From contig JACKKV010000007.1 of assembly GCA_024236235.1 (NCBI GenBank), forward strand, positions 1 through 64,000: DNA of 64,000 nucleotides, written 5' to 3'. Below the pieces are notes generated by a model. That model was not told where the DNA came from and searched no databases. It worked only from the letters and a program-made list of their open reading frames with translations. Shown here in pieces: positions 8,847-17,565 of the stretch. The stretch comes from Novosphingobium sp. (lineage in GTDB: Bacteria > Pseudomonadota > Alphaproteobacteria > Sphingomonadales > Sphingomonadaceae). How positions within the stretch are numbered: position 1 is the first letter of the stretch; every line of letters starts with the position of its first letter. The translations under genes were made by a program, and so were the position numbers.

Positions 8847-9028
8847 TGAAACTGACTGCACGCGTGGAAGCACTTGAGCATTCAATCGGATCGGCGCTCA
8901 GACCATGGCACAGGGTCGCGGTTGATGTCGGCCAGACTGAGGAGGATGCGATTGCCGCCTATGAGGCCGAGCATGGGCCTGTTGGCGAGGACAATGTTAT
9001 ATTGCGGACGTATATGTTGCCTGCGTAG
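8846..9028 (+). CDS. Small phage-type protein, 60 aa (paralogue 2)
   Basis: The same length and layout as its upstream neighbour: an N-terminal helix (KLTARVEALEHS), then VAVDVGQTEEDAIAAYEAEHGPVG. The shared residues are LE, V-D-x-G-x-TE, A, YE, HGP. Start and upstream stop overlap by one base. It ends the densely overlapping rightward cluster; a 63-bp gap separates it from the secreted 157-aa gene. Function is unknown. The pair may encode subunits of a hetero-oligomer or simply be a recent duplication; the two proteins have diverged in their last fifteen residues. Confidence 0.6.
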   Translation: MKLTARVEALEHSIGSALRPWHRVAVDVGQTEEDAIAAYEAEHGPVGEDNVILRTYMLPA

Positions 9029-9091
9029 AGGCCCAAGTGGACTTGGGATATCGTCGCAGCTAGCCTTGGTGACTGCAATTCAGGGGACGGA

Positions 9092-9565
9092 ATGTTCAAG
9101 GCAGCCCTAACTTTGGTGATGATTTCCAGCAGCGCCGATGCGCAGGGAATGCGAGGGCGCATTGATCTTGAATGCGATGTGTCAGGTTCAGCAATCCAGG
9201 GCACTGTTGGCACCGTGACCAATCGCGGCGAAGACGGTCAGACCGAGTATGGAACAGTCATGGGCCAGATGCCCGTAGCGCTCCAGGATCAAGTCCTGCT
9301 TTGGGTAGAAGGGGACGATGGCCGCATGCACGTACCCAAGGCCATTGTTCCCCGCTTGCATGGTGGCGATAACGGCTGGTTTAAGCTGAAGAAACTGTCC
9401 GTCACCGACGATGAGATCAGTGGCAAGGTGGCCATAAGCGCAGTGAACAATCCGAAGTTCAGCATTGATCGCTACACTGGAAAATTCAGACTGTCTGGCA
9501 AGACGGGCGTTCTCTTTGGCACCTGCGGCATACCGCAGCCTCGTCCAGTGGAGCGGAAGTTCTAG
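9092..9565 (+). CDS. Exported hypothetical protein, 157 aa
   Basis: ATG at 9092 follows GGGGACGGA. Residues 1-17 form a short signal peptide with a cleavage site after SADA. The mature chain is rich in Gly, Val and Thr and looks like a beta-sandwich, with two Cys (ECDVSGS near the start and FGTCGI near the end) that could form a disulfide. No domain is recognised. It lies in the rightward accessory operon, two bases before the next gene (9568). A periplasmic role is inferred from the signal only; a lysogenic-conversion or exclusion factor is conceivable but not shown. Confidence 0.6.
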   Translation: MFKAALTLVMISSSADAQGMRGRIDLECDVSGSAIQGTVGTVTNRGEDGQTEYGTVMGQMPVALQDQVLLWVEGDDGRMHVPKAIVPRLHGGDNGWFKLKKLSVTDDEISGKVAISAVNNPKFSIDRYTGKFRLSGKTGVLFGTCGIPQPRPVERKF

Positions 9566-9567
9566 GA

Positions 9568-9885
9568 ATGCCAATGAGGAAGATCACCTATGAGACTTAT
9601 CTCAGGCTTCTGGAAGTAGAGCGGTGTCGCTTGATGGAAACCCAGCGGAACGTAAACACCGCCGCTGTCCTCCGCACTCAAATTGAAATCCTCGCGCCGA
9701 AGCTTGATGACCGGGCATTAGAATTGGTCTGGGGACATGCGGAGCGGAATGCTGCTGTGCCAACTGTCTTCGAGGCAATAAGCAGTGAACGGCTTCGCAG
9801 ACGGCAGTGGTGGGGGCGCACTATGAGCGGATTGGCGGTCGCGACACTGATCGTCGCTTTGCTGACGCTCTGGCGGGCATGGTAG
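9568..9885 (+). CDS. C-terminally anchored membrane protein, 105 aa
   Basis: Most of the chain is a charged helical cytoplasmic segment. One hydrophobic helix near the C-terminus (GLAVATLIVALLTLW, about residues 88-102) follows a basic RLRRRQWW patch, giving a tail-anchored layout. It starts two bases after the previous stop and overlaps the next gene by seven bases (ATG at 9879), so it belongs to the same operon. I do not recognise the family. Small tail-anchored proteins of prophages can be superinfection-exclusion factors or spanin-like parts, but no diagnostic motif is present. Confidence 0.6.
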   Translation: MPMRKITYETYLRLLEVERCRLMETQRNVNTAAVLRTQIEILAPKLDDRALELVWGHAERNAAVPTVFEAISSERLRRRQWWGRTMSGLAVATLIVALLTLWRAW

Positions 9886-10115
9886 TATCTCGCGAACAGG
9901 AACTGTGGGCCGTCGCCCTGTGGGTGGAGAAACATCACGGAGAAAACGGAAGGCTCCACATAGCCCAGCAGCAGGACCGCCTCCTGGCCGAAGGTGACTT
10001 AGACGGGGTGGCGATGTGGCGGAAGGTTGGCGAGCGATTCGAGGCGCTGCGAGGGGGCGTTTCCGATCTCAATGTGGGAGATAATGTGGGAGCAAATATC
10101 ATGCGTATACATTAA
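9879..10115 (+). CDS. DUF6961-like small protein, 78 aa
   Basis: The core REQELWAVALWVEKHHGENGRLHIA...LLAEGDLDGVAMWRKV matches a small family I know from sphingomonad prophages and islands (DUF6961, from memory): an ELWACA-type helix, a KHHG turn and an LLAEGDLDG motif. ATG 9879 overlaps the previous stop by seven bases; an upstream start at 9807 would overlap far more and is rejected. The final 15 codons contain a direct repeat, AATGTGGGAG (about 10072 and 10085), possibly fused non-native sequence, and the DNA then turns AT-rich. This is the last gene of the phage-like island, so the 3' end may coincide with an element boundary. Confidence 0.55.
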   Translation: MVVSREQELWAVALWVEKHHGENGRLHIAQQQDRLLAEGDLDGVAMWRKVGERFEALRGGVSDLNVGDNVGANIMRIH

Positions 10116-10251
10116 ATAGAATAAAAACAGATTACTAAATGTTATAATTGGATGATCGCGGGGCATCCATCCTTCCGTTCACTACCCTTGCTCCTTCCCG
10201 GTCATGGCTTTAGTCCGGTGCCACAAGCATTTACGCAATTCGGGGAGTGAA

Positions 10252-11181
10252 ATGAGCATCGCCAGCGATCCACCCAGCGAACCGGGCGTTCCCGGCCCCC
10301 ATGGCGAACCGGCCGCGCCGGATCGTGAACTGGCCCGCCGCAAATTCTACGAAGCCCGCCAGGAAGCCGCCTTTACCGAGGCCTCACCCACCGTCACCCC
10401 GCAGACTGAACACCCCGCCTATCGGCTGGCCTTTCAGGATCGCGATTTCCTGCTGCGGGACGAATTGCGGCCAGTGCGCTTCCAGCTTGAACTGCTTAAG
10501 CCCGAAATGCTGCTGGATGAAGCGGGGGTCGGATCGACCCTGGTCATGTATGGTTCGGCGCGCATCCCCTCGCCCGAAATGGCGCAGGACATGGTGGCGA
10601 ACGCCGCGCCCGAACAGCGCGCGGTGGCGGAACGTCTGGCCGCCAAGGCCCGCTATTACGAGGAAGCGCGCAAGCTTGCCTTCACCGCCGGCTCCTGCGC
10701 GCCGATCGAACATGGCAAACGGCAATTCGTGGTCTGTTCGGGCGGTGGCCCCTCCATCATGGAAGCGGCCAACCGGGGGGCATCGGAAGCCGGTGTCGAA
10801 TCGATCGGCCTTAACATCGTGCTGCCGCATGAACAGGCGCCCAATCGCTATGTCACGCCATACCTCTCTTTCCAGTTTCACTATTTCGCGCTGCGCAAGA
10901 TGCATTTCCTGCTGCGCGCCCGGGCCGTGGCGGTGTTTCCCGGCGGCTTCGGAACGCTGGACGAATTCCTCGAACTGCTGACTCTGATCCAGACCGGCAA
11001 GATGAAGCCCATTCCCGTGCTGCTGTTCGGCAAGGAGTTCTGGACCCGGGTCATCAATTTCGACGCGCTGGCCGAGGAGGGCACGATCAATCGCGAGGAT
11101 CTGGACCTGTTCCACTGGTGCGAAACTGCCGAGGAAGCCTGGCGGCACATCACCGCATTCTACGACATTCCCTGCGAGTGA
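10252..11181 (+). CDS. LOG family nucleotide phosphoribohydrolase
   Basis: 309 aa; residues about 85-300 form a LOG/TIGR00730 Rossmann-like domain. The diagnostic PGGFGTLDEFLE motif starts at residue 230 and an SGGGPSIMEAANRG motif lies upstream; these bind and cleave nucleoside 5'-monophosphates, releasing the base and ribose 5-phosphate. The N-terminal 80 residues are a longer-than-usual charged extension. ATG 10252 follows GGGGAGTGAA; the open frame to 10204 is unlikely. Its 3' end overlaps the convergent thiD gene by 22 bp. In bacteria such proteins are purine/pyrimidine monophosphate nucleosidases rather than true cytokinin makers; the physiological substrate here is unknown. Confidence 0.85.
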   Translation: MSIASDPPSEPGVPGPHGEPAAPDRELARRKFYEARQEAAFTEASPTVTPQTEHPAYRLAFQDRDFLLRDELRPVRFQLELLKPEMLLDEAGVGSTLVMYGSARIPSPEMAQDMVANAAPEQRAVAERLAAKARYYEEARKLAFTAGSCAPIEHGKRQFVVCSGGGPSIMEAANRGASEAGVESIGLNIVLPHEQAPNRYVTPYLSFQFHYFALRKMHFLLRARAVAVFPGGFGTLDEFLELLTLIQTGKMKPIPVLLFGKEFWTRVINFDALAEEGTINREDLDLFHWCETAEEAWRHITAFYDIPCE

Positions 11182-11927
11182 ACCTGCGCATGGCCCAGCG
11201 GGCCATTGCCCTTGCCAAATCCCGGTGCGGCCAGCAGTGAGGCGCGCACGAAGGCGCGTGCACGCGCCACCGCATCGGCCAGATCCAGCCCCATGCCCAG
11301 GAAGGTCGCGATCGCGCTGGCCAGCGTGCAGCCGGTGCCGTGCGTGTGGCGGGTGGAGAGGCGCGGATCGTGCCAGAGCACGTCATTGCACCCCGGGCGG
11401 ACGAGGATGTCTTCCACCATTTCCCCCTCCGCGTCGCCGCCCTTGGCCAGATAGGCGACGGCGCGCATGGTCATGGCCGCATCGCCCCCCAGCGCCATCA
11501 GCTCAGGCACATTGGGCGTGGTCAGCGTGGCCAGCGCCATGAGCCGCTCAAACGCGGCGATCGTCGCCGCGTCGGCCAGCGCCGCGCCGCTGGTCGCGAC
11601 CATGACCGGATCGAAGACCACCGGCACTTCCAGCCCTTGCAACCGGTCCGCCACGGCATCGGCGATGGCAGCAGAGCCGAGCATGCCGATTTTCACTGCG
11701 TCCACCCCGATATCGCCGATGCAGGCGTCAATCTGGGCGGTGACCAGGGCCGGGCTCAGCACTTCCACCGCATGAACGCCGGTGGTGTCCTGCGCGGTGA
11801 TGGCGGTGATCGCGCTCATCGCATAGCCGCCCAGCATGGTGATGGTCTTGATGTCGGCCTGAACCCCCGCGCCGCCCGAACTGTCCGACCCGGCGATGGT
11901 GAGGATACGCGGGGGAAGAGCGGCCAT
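11160..11927 (-). CDS. thiD: Hydroxymethylpyrimidine/phosphomethylpyrimidine kinase
   Basis: 255 aa, the usual length. ThiD phosphorylates HMP and HMP-P to make HMP-PP for thiamine synthesis in the cytosol. The N-terminus shows LTIAGSDSSGGAGVQADIKT; the ribokinase-fold signature RHTHGTGCTLASAIA near the C-terminus carries the anion hole and catalytic region, and DPVMVATSG lies in the middle. ATG 11927 was chosen; GTG 11933 is two codons earlier. It lies 8 bases after glmM (stop 11936) on the same strand, so the two are probably co-transcribed. The last 22 bp overlap the convergent LOG gene. Confidence 0.93.
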   Translation of the reverse strand: MAALPPRILTIAGSDSSGGAGVQADIKTITMLGGYAMSAITAITAQDTTGVHAVEVLSPALVTAQIDACIGDIGVDAVKIGMLGSAAIADAVADRLQGLEVPVVFDPVMVATSGAALADAATIAAFERLMALATLTTPNVPELMALGGDAAMTMRAVAYLAKGGDAEGEMVEDILVRPGCNDVLWHDPRLSTRHTHGTGCTLASAIATFLGMGLDLADAVARARAFVRASLLAAPGFGKGNGPLGHAQVHSQGMS

Positions 11928-11935
11928 GCTCACGC

Positions 11936-13273
11936 TCAGGCCGCTTCGGCCACCGCTGCGCAGATATCCTCGACCACGCGCTGAACCTCGGCGGCATCGT
12001 CGCCTTCGGCCATGACACGGATCACCGGTTCGGTGCCCGAGGGACGGATGACCAGCCGCCCGCGCCCGTCGAGCGTTTTTTCTGCATCGGCAATGGCTGC
12101 CTGCACCCGCGCATCGTCCAGCGGCTTGCCGCCGGAAAAGCGCACATTTTTCAGCAGTTGCGGCACCGGGTCGAACAGGTGCAGCAGTTCACTCGCCCGC
12201 TTGCCGGACTGGACCAGCGCGCCCAATACCTGCAGCGCGGCGATGCAGCCATCGCCGGTGGTGGCATGATCGAGCAGGATCATATGGCCGGACTGTTCCC
12301 CGCCGACATTGTATCCGCCCGCGCGCATCGCTTCCAGAACGTAACGGTCCCCCACCTTGGCCCGCACCAGTTCCAGCCCGATCCCGTTGAGGAAGCGTTC
12401 GAGGCCGAGATTGGACATCACCGTCGCCACCACGCCGCCGCCCTTGAGCAGGCCGGCTTCGGCATAGCGGCTGCCGATCAGCGCCATGATCTGGTCCCCA
12501 TCGACCGTTTCGCCCTGTTCATCGACCACGATCAGCCGGTCGGCATCGCCATCCAGCGCGATGCCGATGTCCGCGCCTTCGGCCAGCACCCGTTCCTTCA
12601 GCGTTCCGAGCGAGGTCGATCCGACACCGTCATTGATGTTGGTGCCATTGGGTTCAACGCCAATGGCAATCACATCCGCGCCCAGTTCCCAGATGGCGCT
12701 GGGCGCGACATTGTACGCCGCGCCATTGGCGCAATCGACCACTATCTTCAGCCCGTCCAGCCGCACATCGTCGGGCAGGCTCTGCTTGATTGCGTGGATA
12801 TAGCGGCCGCGCGCATCGTCGATCCGGCGCGCCCGGCCAACCGCGGATCCCTTGGCCAGCACGGGGGCTTCGCTCATCGCCTGTTCGATCGCCAGCTCAT
12901 CCGCATCGGACAGCTTGAACCCGTCCGGCCCGAACAGCTTGATGCCATTGTCGTCGAAGGGATTATGGCTGGCGGAAATCATGACCCCCAGATCGGCGCG
13001 CATCTCGCGCGTCAGCAGGGCGACCGCCGGGGTCGGCATGGGGCCTAGCAGGACCACGTCCATGCCCACGCTGGTAAATCCGGCGACCAGCGCATTTTCC
13101 ATCATATAACCCGACAGGCGCGTATCCTTGCCAATCACCACCCGGTGGCGATGATCGCCGCGCAGGAAGTGGCGACCCGCCGCCTGGCCCACTTTCATTG
13201 CGGTTTCCGCGCTCATCACCCCGTCATTGGCGCGTCCGCGAATGCCGTCCGTTCCGAAATATCTGCGCGCCAT
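11936..13273 (-). CDS. glmM: Phosphoglucosamine mutase
   Basis: 445 aa, typical for GlmM. It converts glucosamine 6-phosphate to glucosamine 1-phosphate for UDP-GlcNAc, feeding peptidoglycan and LPS. It starts MARRYFGTDGIRG; the active-site phosphoserine is Ser102 in ISASHNP, the Mg site is DGDADR, and GGEQSGH and RPSGTEP form the sugar and phosphate sites. ATG 13273 is fixed by this conserved N-terminus with AAGG upstream; the frame stays open to 13957 but that stretch is antisense to sodB. thiD follows within a few bases. The divergent gap to sodB holds both promoters. Confidence 0.96.
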   Translation of the reverse strand: MARRYFGTDGIRGRANDGVMSAETAMKVGQAAGRHFLRGDHRHRVVIGKDTRLSGYMMENALVAGFTSVGMDVVLLGPMPTPAVALLTREMRADLGVMISASHNPFDDNGIKLFGPDGFKLSDADELAIEQAMSEAPVLAKGSAVGRARRIDDARGRYIHAIKQSLPDDVRLDGLKIVVDCANGAAYNVAPSAIWELGADVIAIGVEPNGTNINDGVGSTSLGTLKERVLAEGADIGIALDGDADRLIVVDEQGETVDGDQIMALIGSRYAEAGLLKGGGVVATVMSNLGLERFLNGIGLELVRAKVGDRYVLEAMRAGGYNVGGEQSGHMILLDHATTGDGCIAALQVLGALVQSGKRASELLHLFDPVPQLLKNVRFSGGKPLDDARVQAAIADAEKTLDGRGRLVIRPSGTEPVIRVMAEGDDAAEVQRVVEDICAAVAEAA

Positions 13274-13453
13274 GATGCCTTGCGGTGCCTCTGTATTATT
13301 CGTTGCCGACGGGTGGTTAGCAAAGCTTCGCACTGCTTGCATCGCCAAACTCATCGCATTGCTTAATAAGGCTGATCGGAATTCCCCATGCACCCCTGCA
13401 AGGCATGAGGCGTTACAAGGCTGGTTCCTCTCATTCGCCAAACGGAGTTTTCC

Positions 13454-14065
13454 ATGCCTTTCAAGCTGATTGATCTTCCTTATGGAAAGGAAGCGCTTGC
13501 GCCGGTCATTTCCGCCGAAACGCTGGATTATCATCATGGCAAGCATCACGCGGGCTATATCAAGAAGGTGAACGCCGCCATCGAAGGCACGCCGATGGAC
13601 GACGTCGCGCTGGAACAGGTCATTTCCGCCGCGCGCGGCAGTGACCAGGGTCTGTTCAACAATGCCGCCCAATCCTGGAATCACGGGTTCTACTGGCATT
13701 CGCTGGCCGCTGATGCCGCCGCGCCCGCAGGCGCCCTGCTTGACGCGATCGAGGCGTCTTTCGGTTCCGTAAAGGCGCTGGCGGGCGAACTGGCCAGCCG
13801 GGGCGGCGGGCATTTCGCCTCGGGCTGGGTCTGGCTGGCCGAACAGGGCGGCGCGCTGTGCATCGAAGAAACGCATGACGGGGATACGCTGGCTGACAGC
13901 GCCATGAACCCGTTGCTGGTCATAGATCTGTGGGAGCATGCCTATTACATCGATCATCGCAATGATCGCGGCGCTTATCTGCAGGCGCTGATCGCACAGC
14001 GGATCAACTGGGGTTTCGCGGCGGAAAATCTGGCGCGCGGCTCGGCCTGGACCTATCCGGGGTGA
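13454..14065 (+). CDS. sodB: Superoxide dismutase, Fe type
   Basis: 203 aa. It dismutates superoxide in the cytosol. Metal ligands are visible at His27 (DYHHGKHH), His77 (QSWNHGFYW), Asp158 and His162 (VIDLWEHAYYID). The NNAAQSWNH stretch and a Gln near it favour the iron rather than manganese enzyme, although cambialistic activity cannot be excluded from sequence. The final TYPG lacks the longer C-terminal tail of many Mn enzymes. It is a single gene divergent from glmM; the 180-bp upstream region shows no operator I can name. Confidence 0.93.
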   Translation: MPFKLIDLPYGKEALAPVISAETLDYHHGKHHAGYIKKVNAAIEGTPMDDVALEQVISAARGSDQGLFNNAAQSWNHGFYWHSLAADAAAPAGALLDAIEASFGSVKALAGELASRGGGHFASGWVWLAEQGGALCIEETHDGDTLADSAMNPLLVIDLWEHAYYIDHRNDRGAYLQALIAQRINWGFAAENLARGSAWTYPG

Positions 14066-14095
14066 TTGTTGGCCCCGGCTGACTGACGGCGCAGA

Positions 14096-15250
14096 TCAGA
14101 GCGGTTTTTCGTAAATCCGGTATTCCTTGTTGACCTTGCTGTCGATCGCATCGGCGATGGCGATCATGCCCTGATTGTCTTCGAGGATCCAGCCGATCTC
14201 GCCGCGCTTCGAACCGTACCGGGCGGTGGCGTCGCGACGGATATATTCAATCATCATGAAGGCCAGCTGGCTGGCCATGCGCGAGGCTTGCAGGCGTTTC
14301 AGAACCCCCATCAGCGGGACGCGCATCTGCGCGTCCGTGGGCTTCCTCAGCCACCACAGCAGTCGTGCCCAGCCAAAGGGCAACAGCCTGCCGCGCAGCT
14401 TGTGAATCACCTGATTGACGTCTGGCAGGGTCATCATGAACGCTACCGGCTCTCCGTCATATTCGGCGATACGGATGAGGTCCGGGCGAACCAGCGGCTT
14501 GAGCTTCTTCGAGGTATAGGCAATTTCGCGTTCGGTGAAGGGGACAAAGCCCCAATTGTCCGACCAGGCATCGTTCAGAATATGCAGGATCGTTGCCGCT
14601 TCTTCGTCAAACCGCTTCAGATCGACCTCGCGGATGCGGATACGCTCGTTGCGCTCGCCCGATTGCACGATCCGCTGGATCAGCGGCGGAAAGGGTTTGG
14701 TCACATCGAGGTCATAGGTGAACAGGCGCTTGGCAGTGGTATAGCCCTCACTCTCGATCCAGCCCTGATAATGCGCCGGATCGTGGCCCATCATGATGGT
14801 GGGCGGATGATCGTGGCCCTTGACCAGCAGGCCGGGTTCTTCCCAGACTGACATGCTCATCGGCGCGAGCACCCGGGTCATGCCCTGTTCGCGCAGCCAG
14901 GCTTCGGCGCGCTCGATCAACGCATGCGCGGTTGGCGCGTCTTCCGCCTCGAACAGGCCCCAGTTCCCGGTCCCCGGCCCCATGCCCTGTTCAACCGGCT
15001 GAGCCAGCGCGAGGCGGTCGATATGCGCAGAAATGCGGCCCACGGTGCGGTCGGCGCGGCGCGCCAGGAAGAATTGCACATCGGCATGATCGAAGAAGGG
15101 GTTTTTCCCCGGCGTCAGCAGTTCCACCATCTCGCCCCGGATGTATGGCACCCAGTTGGGATCGCCGCCGTTCAGGCGATAGGCGATATCGACAAATTCC
15201 TTGAAGTCCGCCTTGCTGGAGACGGGGGAGATCACTAGTTCAGGGTTCAC
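14096..15250 (-). CDS. GNAT-like acyltransferase family protein
   Basis: 384 aa. Proteins of this type are often labelled N-acetyltransferase or, wrongly, dATP pyrophosphohydrolase. The N-terminal half starts with an ISPVSSKADFKEFVDIAYRLN-like segment, then PNWVPYIRGE and NPFFDHADVQFFLARR, followed by GRISAHID. The second half carries MMGHDPAHYQGWIESEGY and a final GEIGWILEDN, giving two GNAT-fold units. There is no signal peptide, so it is cytosolic. It lies divergent from the desaturase (134-bp gap), which hints at a role in lipid acylation, but the substrate is unknown. Confidence 0.7.
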   Translation of the reverse strand: MNPELVISPVSSKADFKEFVDIAYRLNGGDPNWVPYIRGEMVELLTPGKNPFFDHADVQFFLARRADRTVGRISAHIDRLALAQPVEQGMGPGTGNWGLFEAEDAPTAHALIERAEAWLREQGMTRVLAPMSMSVWEEPGLLVKGHDHPPTIMMGHDPAHYQGWIESEGYTTAKRLFTYDLDVTKPFPPLIQRIVQSGERNERIRIREVDLKRFDEEAATILHILNDAWSDNWGFVPFTEREIAYTSKKLKPLVRPDLIRIAEYDGEPVAFMMTLPDVNQVIHKLRGRLLPFGWARLLWWLRKPTDAQMRVPLMGVLKRLQASRMASQLAFMMIEYIRRDATARYGSKRGEIGWILEDNQGMIAIADAIDSKVNKEYRIYEKPL

Positions 15251-15384
15251 TGCGAAGACGCCTTTGTTCGGGAAGTTGCCAGCACTGCGTTGGCTGCCAT
15301 CGTCCTGTCAAGCAGGGGTTGAGCGGGCGGGGCGGACATTTTGCTGCCACGATTGAAGAGCAGGGACCGGGCCGGAAATTGCCT

Positions 15385-16452
15385 ATGACTGTCCAGACCC
15401 CGATAGAAAACGATCCGCCCGCCGCCACAGCGCCGCTGGCGGACGATATGGCCATGCTGCGCGCTGCGGTAGAACTGTCGCGCGACATTGCCGAAGCGCG
15501 CCCTGCGATCTACTGGCCGGACATGCTCGGATCGGCGCTGATCGGCTATGCCGCGCTGGCCGGGACGATCCTGGTGTCGGCTGGCTGGATGAGCGTTGCG
15601 CTGGGCGTGCTGGCAACGCTGGCGCTCTATCGCGCGCTGCTGTTCATTCACGAGCTGACGCATATTCACCGCGATGCGCTGCCTGGCTTCCGGCTGGGAT
15701 GGAACCTGCTGGTCGGGATACCGATGCTGACGCCCTCTTTCATGTATGAAGGGGTGCATACGCTGCATCACGCGCGCACCCGGTATGGCACGGCGGAGGA
15801 TCCCGAATATCTCCCGTTGGCACTGATGAAGCCATGGTCGCTGCCCGCGTTTATCCTGATCGCGCTGCTGGCGCCGCCTGCATTGCTGATCCGCAGCGCG
15901 GTGCTGGTGCCGCTGGGCGCAATCTTTCCGCCGCTGCGCCGTTTCGTCTGGGCGCGGTTTTCGGCCCTGTCGATCAATCCCGGCTTTCGCCGCCGTCCTC
16001 CCGAAGGGGATTTGCGGCGCATGGTGTTCTGGCAGGAAGCGGGCGCCTCGCTCTGGGCCTTCGCGCTGATCGCCAGCATTTTCGCGCTCGGCTGGCGCCC
16101 GCTGCTGGTCGCAATGTGCGTGCTCTCGGCCGTCGCCGTGCTTAACCAGCTGCGCACGCTGGTGGCGCATCTGTGGCAGAATGACGGTGCCGCGATGAGC
16201 GTGACTGCCCAGTATCTCGATTCGGTCAATGTGCCGCCGCCCGGCATTGCTGCCGGGCTGTGGGCGCCGGTGGGCTTGCGCTATCACGCATTGCATCATC
16301 TGCTGCCCAGCCTGCCCTATCACTCGCTGGGGGAGGCGCATCGCCGCCTCAGCGCGCATCTGGGCGCGGGATCGACCTATGCCAGGGCCAGCTATCCGGG
16401 CATGGCCATGCTGGTCGCGCGGATCGCACGCAGCACCATGGTCAGGCGCTGA
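15385..16452 (+). CDS. Membrane fatty acid desaturase
   Basis: 355 aa with three His boxes: HELTH (89-93), HTLHH (125-129) and HALHH (301-305), the di-iron signature of integral membrane desaturases/hydroxylases. Hydrophobic helices lie at about 45-85, 105-120, 145-180 and 215-250, placing it in the inner membrane. It would introduce a double bond or hydroxyl in acyl chains, using electrons from ferredoxin or cytochrome b5-type partners not seen nearby. ATG 15385 removes a doubtful 22-residue leader present if 15319 were used; the ribosome site is weak. It is convergent with lptG. Regio-specificity cannot be read from sequence. Confidence 0.85.
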   Translation: MTVQTPIENDPPAATAPLADDMAMLRAAVELSRDIAEARPAIYWPDMLGSALIGYAALAGTILVSAGWMSVALGVLATLALYRALLFIHELTHIHRDALPGFRLGWNLLVGIPMLTPSFMYEGVHTLHHARTRYGTAEDPEYLPLALMKPWSLPAFILIALLAPPALLIRSAVLVPLGAIFPPLRRFVWARFSALSINPGFRRRPPEGDLRRMVFWQEAGASLWAFALIASIFALGWRPLLVAMCVLSAVAVLNQLRTLVAHLWQNDGAAMSVTAQYLDSVNVPPPGIAAGLWAPVGLRYHALHHLLPSLPYHSLGEAHRRLSAHLGAGSTYARASYPGMAMLVARIARSTMVRR

Positions 16453-16467
16453 ACCGGCCGAACTGCC

Positions 16468-17565
16468 TTATTCTTCGGTCCTGATCAGCACCGCTTCGCC
16501 CAGCAGAGCGAACAGGAAAAACGGCGCCCAGGCGGCGAGGAAGGGCGGATATCCGCCGAAGCTGCCCATGGCGAGCGCGGCGTTGTCAACCACGAAATAG
16601 GCAAAGCCCAGCGCCATCCCGGCCACGGAACGGACGAACAGCTGGCCCGAACGCGCCAGACCGAAGGCGGCGACTGCGCCCAGCAGGGGCATCAGCACAG
16701 AGGACAGCGGGCCGGAAATCTTGTGCCACCAGGCGGCGCGCAGTTCCCCAGTCTGGCGGCCCGTGGCTTCCATCAGCCGGATCGCGTGCGACAGTTCCAC
16801 GATGCTCCTGTTGTCAGCTTCCACACCGGTTGTATCGACTCGCGCCAGCGTCAGCTCCTTGCCGACCACGAATGGCTTGAGCGGACGAAGGCTGGTCGTC
16901 TGCACGTCGAATGACACCGGGGCCTCCAGCTTCCAGCCGGGGTTGGCGTATGTCGCGCGGGGAGACTGGATCTTTTCCAGGATAATTCCGCTGGCGTCGC
17001 GCCGGTACCAGGTCACCCCTTCCATCAGCCGTCCTTCGGGTGTGTGCGACAGGCTGGCTGCGGCGAGGACATTCGGCCCGTCGCGCAGATAGACATTGTT
17101 GCGGGTGCCCGAATTGCGGGGCAGGGGCCCGTAATCGTTCTTTTCCCAGGTCTTGAGCGTGGCGTTGGCCCTTGTCACCACCCGTTCGTTGAACGCGAAA
17201 TTGACCACGGACACCGCCATGGCCGTCAGCAGCAGCGGCGCCAGCACCTGATGAGCAGACATGCCCGCCGCCTTCATCGCGATCACTTCGCTGTTCTGGT
17301 TGAGCGTGGCCAGGGTGATGATCGTGGCCAGGAGGACCGAATAGGGCAGGAAGCGCGAGACAAGCTGGGGCAGGCGCAGCGAAACATAGCGCCACAGTTC
17401 CGCCTGCCCGTTGCCGGGATATTCCATGATCGAACCGCTCTCGCTCAGGAGGTCGAGCGTCTGCAGCACCAGGACCAGCATGACCAGCACCGCCAGCACG
17501 CGGGTGATGAACAGCCTTGCGAGGTAGAAGGTGACCGTGCGCGAAGGAAAGAAATCAAGCTGCAT
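16468..17565 (-). CDS. lptG: LPS export ABC transporter permease LptG
   Basis: 365 aa. LptG with LptF forms the inner-membrane permease that extracts LPS and hands it to LptC/LptA. Helices sit near residues 15-35, 60-80 and 100-120, followed by a periplasmic beta-jellyroll-like domain (about 135-260) and C-terminal helices near 280-360, the YjgP/YjgQ pattern. It starts MQLDFFPSRTVTFYLARLF. The start overlaps the end of lptF by 11 bp on the same strand, so the pair is co-translated. lptB and lptC are not within this window. The LptF/LptG order is assigned by similarity and operon position. Confidence 0.9.
   Translation of the reverse strand: MQLDFFPSRTVTFYLARLFITRVLAVLVMLVLVLQTLDLLSESGSIMEYPGNGQAELWRYVSLRLPQLVSRFLPYSVLLATIITLATLNQNSEVIAMKAAGMSAHQVLAPLLLTAMAVSVVNFAFNERVVTRANATLKTWEKNDYGPLPRNSGTRNNVYLRDGPNVLAAASLSHTPEGRLMEGVTWYRRDASGIILEKIQSPRATYANPGWKLEAPVSFDVQTTSLRPLKPFVVGKELTLARVDTTGVEADNRSIVELSHAIRLMEATGRQTGELRAAWWHKISGPLSSVLMPLLGAVAAFGLARSGQLFVRSVAGMALGFAYFVVDNAALAMGSFGGYPPFLAAWAPFFLFALLGEAVLIRTEE

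Noticed and set aside
13274..13957. Minus-strand extension of the glmM frame
   Set aside because: The conserved GlmM N-terminus starts at 13273; the extension is antisense to sodB.
15247..16359. Minus-strand open frame opposite the desaturase
   Set aside because: Arg/Gln-rich antisense frame; the plus strand has all three His boxes.
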